Shown: positions 52,565-64,000 of the stretch, piece by piece
Layout of the letters: every line of letters starts with the position of its first letter
Position numbering within the stretch: the stretch's first letter is position 1
Assembly: GCF_002078875.1 (NCBI RefSeq)
Contig: NC_034411.1
Location: 7,696,271 to 7,760,270, forward strand
From: Numida meleagris
Taxonomy: Eukaryota; Chordata; Aves; Galliformes; Numididae
DNA length: 64,000 bases
Direction: 5' to 3'
Translations under genes and position numbers: made by a program
Notes under the pieces: generated by a model
The model's input: the letters and a program-made list of their open reading frames with translations, nothing else
The model's database searches: none
What the model was told of the DNA's origin: nothing

Positions 52565-53679
52565 CTAAGAGATGCTGCTGCACACCTACTTTGCACAGGC
52601 AGCTCCTGGCTGCCTCCCAATCTTGATGGGATTTAGTGAGCACTTGTGCAGCACTGGCACTGCAAACACTGTCCACCAACAGCAGAGACCCAGGACTGAA
52701 CCCGTGAAGGATGACTGTAGATGACTATCAGTTCTCTTTACTGACAGAGATGTAATTCCATGCATTACGGTACCAGGTGAGGCAGGAGAGAAATGGACAC
52801 TTTGGTCTGTAAATGCATCATCTCTTCATCCTGGAAAGTGAGGTTTTCTTCTTACTGGCTTCCTTTCCACGCAAGCCAGTATGAACCATGCAGCTCTCAG
52901 AGGATACTCTTAGATGTAAAAACTTTGTGCTTGTCAGTTGCTAATCTTCGGAGCTCTTCATTTCTGCCCCTTTCCCCCACCCCAGACAGTAAAATGATTC
53001 CTGGCACTATCCAGTAATTAATGTGTTGGCATTTTAATATGCATAGGTATGATCATCCAATTGGTACTGTTACACTGTAGGAATCTGTTTCTAAAAAATA
53101 CAACGATCTGTTATGCCCTCCAACTGTAGCGTGAGATAATGTGTCATGTTCCCTAGCTACCAGTGACAGAGGATGAAGGTAATCAATACAGCTGGTAATA
53201 CATACAAGCAGAAATTACAGCTGATTCCCTTCACTGAAAAGCATCATCTTTTAGCCTGCATTATCACAGCTTCAGCTTTACAATGCATTAAAATGATTGT
53301 GCACTTCTCTTTGCACATGCTAATTAGAATCCTGTTATTTTTTCTGAGAGCATCTTTTGAAGAAGACAGGTTTATTATGGAATTCTAGACAAGTTTATTC
53401 TTTAGTAGGTGCTCAGTTGCCATAAATCAGTGTACTTCCTCCAGAATCAGTAAGAGAAATACCTGCTTGCATCACTCAGGATGTGATGCTGTCTTTTGTC
53501 TAGGGAAACATGTCTGCACATCATCTTTTGAGTGCAATGTTCAGCAAACAACCGCCTGCTAAGAAACCTGATCTTCGGTGCTGCAGTTTCTCTTCTGCAT
53601 TATTTAAATGGCAGGCAAAAGCACTGTGAGGCAGTGCAGACTGCAAAAAATAGTGTAATGCCATTCAATCTTTACCATT

Positions 53680-53698
53680 AAAAAAAAAAAAAAAAAAA
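53680..53698. repeat. Poly-A run
   Basis: About 19 consecutive A's. No retroposon body recognised to the left. Confidence 0.85.
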
Positions 53699-55773
53699 TG
53701 TCTTGAAAGGATTTTGCATTATGGATAGCCCTTCTCATCTCAGAAGTTGTGTGTAGCATTATTCAACCTTACTGTTGCATATTTTGGCACAAAAGAATGT
53801 CTGCCTGAGGGGTGAAGAGAGGACCTGCGAGCCAGTACTTCCCTGTTGCAGCCAGAAATCACAGCAGTGCAACATTAGGTGTGTACAAATCTGCATATTG
53901 CGAGTTACAGCACTGATCTCTGAGAAAGTCTTGTTAAGTCTCCGTGCTTCCCTCTCCCTGCCGAGAGAATGACAACAGTAATACTAGAGATGGCAAGGAG
54001 CATTCAGGAATTAATGTGAATTGTCAAATCTGTCAGCTCTTTGAAGTTCTTCAGTGGGTGTTGCTAAATAAACACCTTGATTGGTGTGTGTAAAGGATGC
54101 GTAAAGCTCTGATGTAAGGATCTACAGCCCCGTCCTCTGGCTGTGGGGTCTCCAACAATGGTTCTTTCTTCTGAAGAGGAATTGCTGCCTCTGAGAAAAG
54201 GCAGTGAAAATGATGGGGAATGGATATGGAAGCTGTGTTCCGCATCCATTCAGTAATCCAGAGTTACTCCCAGCTTTGCCCCTCAGGGTCTGTATTTTAG
54301 CTGTTGAAGCTCTTTGTATCCTTCCTATAAAGCTGGAGCATGAAAGGAATTACACTGTTGTCGATATGGCCTTTGTACTTTTAAATTCAAATACTTTGTT
54401 TTCCTCGGGAGATTGTAATTAATCTATTACTTACCAAAGAATGTTTCTTCTACCAATAGCCATATTCTGTGCTTAGCTCTGGTCTGACTCTTTCCTAGAC
54501 AGTGATTATCGTTCCCATTAAACAGAAAATTTCTGAGAGAGCAGCCAAGAAAGAATCCTCTTTGCCTCTTCAAGCATGCAGTGCTAGAACAGCTACTGTA
54601 GCTTGTCATACGTAACAATGCTGTCAGCATTGGCTTTTCTCCCTGCAGAAGGGCTTTGGGGGCCAGACAAAGCAAGTCTCAAAAACTTCTGGTGTCTCCA
54701 TCAGCACTTGGTGGCAGCCTGCTCCTCTGCACAGAGATTTGGCACATGCTCAGTTGGAGCTACACCAGCCCACAGCCTCTGGAGCACCAAGGGAGCATCT
54801 CTTTGCTGTTAATATCAGATTGTTTAGTACTAAAACTCTCCTCTTTTCTCTGCTGCTGAGATTTGCTCTTCAGCTTCAGTGATGTTTTTTCTAAATTTAC
54901 CGGGCTTTTGTTCATACCTTTCTCAGTCATAAGGAAGCCCTGTTCTGCAAGCCAGATGTCAAAGTAGCTCTGTTTTGCCATCATTTCTGAGGGCCAAGTC
55001 TGACTTGCGCATCTCCTTCAGCAGGCCAGGCTGCACATAGAGCTGCTGAAAGACACATCCTTCTCAGGGTTTTTCACAAAATGACCCCTCTTGCATCACA
55101 GCCCTGGTCTAGCGAGGCAGCAGTGTGGAAACTGAAGCCTTAAAACCTGAACGGAATGAGAAATGCCTAACCCTTGGAGAATGCTGAAGCTGACATGATG
55201 ATTTGGAGCCAGTCTCTATTCTTAGAAGAGTGGTGAAAGTCATCATTTAAAAATAAGATCCGCTGCAGCGCTAGCAAAGAGTTGTATTTGTGGTATTCCT
55301 GTGAGTAAATCCCTCAGCACGAATTGGCTTAGTTTCAAGATCAGAAACACTCCACCAAAATAAGGCCCAGCTGTGACGTATACATAGTGCTGATCTGAAT
55401 GGGAGAGAAGTGCACATGGCATTTGTTACAACAGGTACCCAGAACTCATTCCTGGAGTTTACTCGGTATTGCAGATCTAGGAGAGATTTTTTCAAGGGTC
55501 TCTGTAAGGGTTAGCCAATGCAAGCAGTGAAATTGGGTATATGTATTCCCCATCTGGGAAATTCCCCCAGACACTTTGCTGCTGTTCTGCTATCTGGCAG
55601 GGACTAGACGCTGCCTTTACATGAGGTGGGTGCTCTGCCAAGTCTCTGAGTCTTGTGCAGAGGCCTTTCTAACATGCCCATGCCTTCAGATATCAAATGG
55701 ATGTGAACTTACATAGCAGGGGAGGCTTGGGGCTCACTCTCAACCCATCTAGGTATACCAGAGCCCTTTGGGA

Positions 55774-55902
55774 CATAGAATCGTCATAGAATGTCATGGG
55801 TTGGAAGAGACATTAAAGCCCACCGAGTTCCAACTCCCCTGCCCTGGGCTGGTTGGGGTCACAGAGATCCTGCCAAGGCTCCTGATACAGAGGGGGTCTG
55901 AG
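55774..55902 (-). mobile_element. CR1 retroposon 3' fragment, reverse orientation
   Basis: It begins CATAGAATCGTCATAGAATG, the inverted CR1 terminus, followed by GGGTTGGAAGAGACATTAAA and a diverged body. It is the only CR1 copy in the window on the minus strand. Confidence 0.88.
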
Positions 55903-57040
55903 GGAAGGCAAGGTGAATGTGCACCTCTGCAGCATCGCTAGCCCTGCTCCTGTGAAGGAGCAGTTAAGTCTGAGACTATGCTGGGGCTATTAGAGACACT
56001 TGCTAATGTAAAGTCTTGTCTTAAGTTCATCATGGTTACTGCGAAATTCCTGCTGGCTCAGAACCAAGTCAGTGTTCCTACTGATGCCATACAGATTTCT
56101 GCCTCTTGTATTTCTGTCTGTTCTCCTTATTTCTGGTTTGCATTTACAGTACCTAATACTGTTTTAATCTTGTAAAAGATCTTAACAGATCTCTTTTTAG
56201 GATCATGTGTAGTAACAAAGGGCCAATATCAGGCTGCCTGTAAGCAAGGATGGCCGCAGATCCAAGCTCTTGGGGAACACCTGATTCCTTATCATTTTAT
56301 TCGGAAAAAAAAATGCAGCTGGCTATAGTCAAATGCTGTTCATGTGCTACATCGGTGCTCTTTGGATTTTGAGGTCTCCCTCAGAAATCTTGCTTATGTC
56401 TTACAGCCACAACTTGATGGAGGGCGTAATCTTTTCCTTTTGGATGATGCTAGTTTTCCCAAAAGCTTTAACTTGAAGAAGCTGAGACCCTGAAGCTTTC
56501 TCTTGCACATATTGATTTTAATGTGGACTTTAGCCAGGATCATGCCAATGAGTGAAACACTGGATCCCATAATACCACGTTTCTGGAGCTGATGTTGTGG
56601 TTTTGCTCACCACATATCCATGAATCTCGTCCCACCAGAGTGAACAGGAGTGTGTGTGTTATGCTGCAGAAACAGGCTGCTTTATCCTATGCAAAAGTCA
56701 TCAGCTGTCTGAGTCTTATGTCCTGTCCTGCTCTGAGTCATGCCTGTTAACTCCTGCAGTTTACGCTGCCCAGTGATGTCAGTGAGAGTTCTGCATGAGT
56801 AAGCAAGTTATTCTTTCCTCTAAAATAGTTATTTGATTGTTCTGTATTGAGTGTTTAAATTTTAAAGGAGTTCTACACAAGCTGCTACCAAAGAAACACT
56901 TCTAATTCCAAACTGTCCAACTACAGCTTTATTAGAGGAAGAATAAGCTATGTCTGAAAAACAGTCAGAAGACAGAAGAAGCTGAAGAAGTAAACTGGGT
57001 ATATAACGAGCATTAACAATTGTTATAAAAGACCAAATAA

Positions 57041-60000
57041 AACCGCAGTGAAGATTTCACATTTTATTGTTATTAAAAGTTCATTATGAAATTGGCACAA
57101 CACATAAAAATAGATCTGTGGTGAATAGTACACATTACTATTATTGCCACGTCATTTCGTGCACATCCTCACTTTTTAAAATCAGAAGATAATGAACATA
57201 AAACATTTCATCAGCTAACTGTGAAACCAGTGTTACTGCAGCCGGGAGAGACCGTGCTTTCTGTTGACTCTACTCAAGCAGATAATGCAGACAGAAATAG
57301 TCCTCTATTGATGCTTAAATTCAGAATGAATGAACAGATTTTTAGAGTATGCCCCAGCTGAAAATAACTGGAGAGAGAGGGCTGGAATTACCTCTTTTCT
57401 TACAGACCTATTTTCATGAAAGTCAAAAGGCGTTTTGCCATGAACTTTAAAGGCAGCAGGATTTAGCTATCTGTTGACAGACAGATGGAAAGGCCTAGCA
57501 ACAGAAGCTACGGAAGTCCTGTGGCAAAGCATGAGTTTATTATTTTGATCTTGCACATGGTGCTGAATCTCCTTGTCATAGTAATTGTGCATATTTGTAA
57601 CAGCAGTGATTGCTGGGAGGAGCTGGGAGGGCGTATCAAAGCCAGATAAAGCGTCAGTAGCTCATTTTTTTCTCCTCATTTGGGTTGGCCTTCATTTTAA
57701 CCCCACGCACCATTCATTGCAAAGCAACTTCTACCTGTACACTTTCTGATCCATGTGAGAAAATCAGAACAAAACCTACAACGACAACAGATTTCACCAG
57801 GCCATTATATAGTCCTAGACTTTGGTTAGCACAAGAAAACTTTTCTTCCTAACTTCTGTGCTAGTCGTGAGGGGCATTTCGGTCTGCCCTCAGCCTGACT
57901 CTTGTTGCTCATACTGTCATCTCCGTTCTAGGGTGTTGGAAGGTTGCTTGGAGCCACCACTAACTAGCTCTGCAGAACTGGGCTCCTGGCTGCCTCTGAA
58001 ATGCCCACTACCTCTCTCTGAACTCATGCTCCATTAGGACTGCAGCACATCATGCTACAACACAACCGCTAGCAAGCTTGGAAGTGCTGTGGCTATCCTG
58101 TTCTCATTTCCTCCATAGTGAATATTTTTAAATCCCAGAAGATAAAATCTCAGTGCTGCTCTCTCACATGAAAATCTCAGGGCTTCAGTCTCAGCCTCAC
58201 TTCAGGAGAGTGACAAGGGTGGAAAGCTGGCACAGCATTATGGTGAATCAGGCTCTCTCTTTGGTTTTCAGGCTGTTTACTCAAAACAGCCCTTGAGAAA
58301 GATGCTATGCCTCAAGCAGATGTTACATTCAACCGGTTTAGCAATATTACGCCTATTTTTTCTTAAGCTAGTCAAGGAGGGGAGGGAGAATATAGTATAT
58401 GTTAGTGCAAGTTCACAGAGACAACACATGAATATTTAGTACAAAATGTTCTTTCAAGGTGGGGCAACCATTTCTAATTGTGACACAAAAAGAAGGTGTT
58501 TTGTAACATTTTTACAACTTGACTGTGAAAAAGCATTTATGTGAAATATGTTTAGACAGACTACCTCACATCACCCAACATATTTCAAGGCTCTTTCTGA
58601 GTAGTCAATAGACTCATATTTCTTAGAAAAAAAACAAAAACAAAAAACATCGACTTTATCACAGCCAATTCCAAACTTTACTAAGTAATTTGGGGGTGGA
58701 TCTTTTTGGTATTTTTTTGGTTTTTTCCTTTTTGGAAAAAATAATAAAGCTATGCTAAGTTGAGGAATTACACTCCAAAGGTTTTACCCATTCAAGACTT
58801 CTTTCATTTCAGAAATAATTTCCTCATTCAGAGGAAACCACAAAAATATTTAGCTCATAGATTCTAGCATAAGATCTCAAAAATTGGTTAACACACACAC
58901 TTGGTCCTGAAGAACTGCAGCTTCTAAGAAGTTCACAGACTACCAGTGCCTACTGAAAAGCATTTTGAAAACCTGTCCCAGTTTGGAAACAGTTTGATTT
59001 CAGGTCTAGCAGGGCTTGTACCCCAAATGAACATCTGAATCATTCCTAAATTCTGGAGACAGAATTCAGATACAAATTTTGCAGCAGTCTCCCATCTTAA
59101 ACATTTGGGTTTAGCTCAAAGTCTAACTGAATAGAAATATTTAAGGCCCAAGTTTTCTCTGACTTGTACTGCACCAGCGTCTGAATGCAGTTAGCCAAGT
59201 AAACCAAGCACACATGGGACAGCCCTTGGTTACATTGCCATCATCCTTCCTGGTACTGCCCAAGAGCAAAAGAAAAAGGCTTCCAACATTCTGTTAAACA
59301 GACAAATAGATGTGGAAACTCTAAATGTGACTTTCTGCCCTTTCTTGAGCTCTCAGCCAAACCACTGACCAGCAAAAGTGGATTTACAGCTCTCCTTGCC
59401 TCTAAGCCCTGCTCAAAAACCACGGCAGGGCAGAAGCAGGTGATGAGTGCCACAGTCAGTGGAGTTAGGCAAAACCAGAATGAGGTTCAAAATAGCATTT
59501 TCCTGAGCCAGGTAACTACTGGAGCAGGAACCAACTGGTGTGCCCGGTAGGCAGGATGGTTATCACCAGGTCCTTGCTGCTGACAGAGACCTCTGTAGAA
59601 TTCATCTCAGCATCTGTGGCCTACACTCTGTGCTGTGCCAAGACCATACATGTCATGAAAAATCTGAGGGCTGCACTAAGATACTGCAGCTACCTGGAAT
59701 TTCAAGTGGCTGAAAATTCAAGTCAGCCAAACCCCTTATCTGGGCTAGAGCAAAGGCATGGAGCGGGAATCTCTATTGGCTTTGTGCTGTCTGAGAGATC
59801 TCTTTTGGTTTTGTGCTACCGCAGGGTCATGGTGCTACTCTCTCCAGCCTCCTACTTTATGGCCCTCTGGAGTAGCAAGACAGCCTCAGGCAACAGCACT
59901 GCATCAGAAAACATGGCTTTGCATATACAGTTAGAGAAAGCACTAGACAGGGTGGGCATCAAACATCACTCCAAACAGAATTCATCTTCTGCTTGCGTCT

Positions 60001-62302
60001 GCTTTGGAGCTACAAACCATTCCAAAGCCAGAGAAAAGTCCCAACAGCTCATATGGAAGCACCTTTCCCTTGGATTTTTATTATCATCATTTTTAAGAAT
60101 ATATTTTGTACTAAAACACTGTCAGCGTTCTTTATACCATGGAAAATGACACAGTCATCATGAATCATGGAGAAGAATAAAAACAGAGCAAGACAGGAAC
60201 ATTTCATATCAAGGTTCGATCCAGAGTACAAACAGAATCTGTTGTACAACTTAAAAGCCATACACCAGATAAGATCATCTGGAAAACAACAGGTTTTCGT
60301 TTAATTTTGAAAAAGGAAAAAAGTCAGGGGACTTCAATGTTAAGGCTAAAATTTCCATTATTAACTATATTTTGTAGATGGGAGCCCAATCCTTAACTTA
60401 TTCACAGCAGCAACACCCCCCTGGCTTTACAGAGAGATCTGCACTTGCGTGAAGTAAGCATCAGGCTTCTATGCCTTTGTGCTCAAAGGACTCTGGTTGA
60501 CCTCAAGAGGCTTTGGACCAGAGCCATAGCTGGAATTTCAGCTTGCAGTCTAAGGCTTCTTAACTGCAGGCCAAATTAGCACAAAATGAGGCTTTGCAAC
60601 TGGTATTCTACCCTTCGCTTTGGATATTCCAGTTCTGGTTGCCTTAAAACACTTCTTTATTGCAAGCTTAATATAGTTCTGTTTGTGAGATTTTTTTTTC
60701 TCTCTCTTTTTTTAATACTGTGCTACAAAGAATGTTTTTATATTCTGTGTCCCTATATTACATGTTTTCAAAATTGCCTAAATATATGTTTATATCGTGA
60801 TTATAACTACTCAGAAAGACTTGCTGTGGTCTACTGTGAGCAGCCAAGGAAAAGCGCATTTAGTCCTAAAAGAAGTCAAGAAAAGTGGTGGTGTTCATTT
60901 ATAGTGTAGCGCAATGACTCTGTTTATACAGCTATACCTACTACTTAAAAAGCTACTTGAAAAGTTATTATTCATGTGCAGTAGATGATTTTCAAGCATT
61001 AATAACTTGGCTGTCTAGACAAGTTTTAATTGTCATATCAAAGGCCGAATATGTTCTCAAATGAGTGCAAAAAAAAATCTCCCATCTCCCCTGGAAGAGG
61101 CTAGTTCTCTTGCTGAACTAAGAGACTGCCAAATTTAACTTTTTCTCAAGTTATAAAAGCACAGCTAAACCTACAAATTTGCCCTTTAATTTTTAAAAAC
61201 GGATTGACTTGAACTCAAACCTATCCTGTGCAGCAAAGTTAGTAAGCCCTGAAAAACAGTTTAGTGAATATGCAAAGAGCTCCCCCCACCAACTACCATG
61301 CCCACATTTTCCCAGGGCCCAGAGGGCTCCGTTAAAATGTAACTCAATGTTCAATAAGAAACATGATTTTTCCAGAATGATATGTCGAGTTTACCCAAAG
61401 AACCCAAGACAATTTGTACATTCAAAATGTTTACACTTTGCTGTTCTTAACGATCAGTAAGATTGTTCATTTTTACTAATACATACAATGAGTATAAATA
61501 AATAAACTACAGATAAGCTTTAAAAATTGTATTAACAGTACATTGTGCAAAAACTTGTAACAATCTACATTCTATGCAAATACCCTGACTAAAATATACA
61601 GGCTAGTGTCCTGACACCCTCATTCAGTTTTTTGCACAGTCCTTGGACCAAATCAGCAGCTGGGAGCAATCAGGAGGATTCCACTGCATGCAAGCTGTGG
61701 ACGTTAGCTGATTAACACCAGCAGCAGATCTTGCCCCTGGGCATGTGCAAAAATCCCATAGAAATCAATGGGAGTTGTGCTTGACTAAGGACTAAACAGT
61801 TTGATTGTACCCCAATAAAGTGATAGCAGATTTGCCATTGATTTCCGTGGAACCAGGCTCAGGTCCTGGGTAAGGACGTCAACGTGTGGCCCTACGTTGT
61901 GCTACACTATTCCACTTCAGTGCAGAAACAATATTTGCAAAAGAAAAACCTTTTGTTGTTGTTGTTACTACTGTTCAGTAACCGATTTTAGTGCTGCGTT
62001 TCAGAAATCGCCTTTCTGTGAGATTTGAAACAAGACTGCAAGTCTTTCCGAATCCATTCCAATTTGATTATCCAGCACAAGTGGGCTATATTGATCCAAG
62101 AAAAATGGCTCAATGTCTGTTAACCATCAGTGTTCTTCATTAGGATAGACAACAGCCCAGTTCATCGGCACAGGCGTGAAAAACTGCACACAGAAAAGGA
62201 ACGGGGCAGCCTTCCTACTATAGTTGTGTCCAGAGCTGGCTGTCACTTCTCCACACAGACGATGGCACTTGAGCCGGTTTGGAATCTACAGTTCTAACAA
62301 GT
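57041..62302 (-). other. LGALSL: Probable LGALSL 3' UTR / downstream region
   Basis: This sequence lies directly downstream of the LGALSL stop codon and lacks recent interspersed repeats. On the minus strand, AATAAA signals occur at 60661-60656, 60082-60077, 57541-57536 and 57068-57063. The last is followed by a U/G-rich stretch, so a 3' end near 57,045 is possible, giving a 5.2 kb UTR; the actual site is not determinable here. Paired ancient palindromes lie at 61,761-61,771 and 61,835-61,845. The 203-codon plus-strand ORF at 59538-60149 resembles no family. Confidence 0.45.

Positions 62303-64000
<1,698 letters not shown>

Larger units (their letters stand above)
38251..57040. other. Intergenic region between AFTPH promoter and LGALSL 3' end
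   Basis: About 19 kb with no recognised gene on either strand. It contains a mariner-type element (47,799-48,322), two CR1 fragments (about 48,490-48,729 and 55,774-55,902), short tandem repeats and homopolymers. ORFs stay under about 115 codons and resemble no family known to me. A noncoding RNA divergent from the CpG island cannot be excluded by eye. Confidence 0.65.

Noticed and set aside
59538..60149. 203-codon plus-strand ORF opposite the LGALSL downstream region
   Set aside because: One ORF of this length is not unexpected by chance in 128 kb of strand. No domain, no family resemblance, and no plausible splice or promoter context was seen. Conservation of the frame in other galliforms would reopen it.

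Overview
The window looks like bird chromosomal DNA, most probably chicken or a close galliform. It carries CR1 retroposon 3' ends with the terminal ATTCTATG repeat, a short mariner-type DNA transposon, a solo retroviral LTR, and split vertebrate genes with long AT-rich introns. Two genes are recognised. Both are on the minus strand and both are cut by the window edges: AFTPH (aftiphilin) at about 1-38,110, and the last coding exon of LGALSL (galectin-like / galectin-related protein) at 62,303-62,446. Tandem head-to-tail LGALSL then AFTPH is, from memory, also the order on human 2p14.

Read right to left, in the direction of transcription. The region 62,447-64,000 is an LGALSL intron. It is followed by the terminal LGALSL exon and a probable long 3' UTR running left, perhaps as far as about 57,050. 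The stretch 38,250-57,050 is intergenic, with one mariner-type element and two CR1 fragments. At 37,320-38,250 lies a CpG island with a row of YY1-like boxes; this is the AFTPH promoter and noncoding first exon, with two candidate splice donors. Intron 1 (25,586-37,733) carries a same-sense solo LTR about 2.1 kb upstream of coding exon 2.

AFTPH exon 2 (23,779-25,585) encodes the first 592 residues in one piece. Six further exons follow at 14,216-14,367, 13,567-13,693, 13,188-13,244, 10,872-10,994, 4,270-4,330 and 2,575-2,658. Reading phase is kept across every junction. About 793 residues are encoded here; the C-terminal roughly 90 residues expected from the mammalian protein must lie left of base 1.

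The two genes are neighbours but no shared pathway is evident. AFTPH is a clathrin/AP-1 trafficking accessory protein; LGALSL is a galectin-fold protein generally reported not to bind lactose. I found no CRISPR, operon or tRNA/rRNA gene, and no convincing previously undescribed system. The items most worth a second look are regulatory: a weakly spliced symmetric 84-nt cassette exon, a spliced upstream ORF that ends one codon before the AFTPH start in the same frame, the same-sense LTR in intron 1, the YY1-like row, and paired ancient palindromes downstream of the LGALSL stop.
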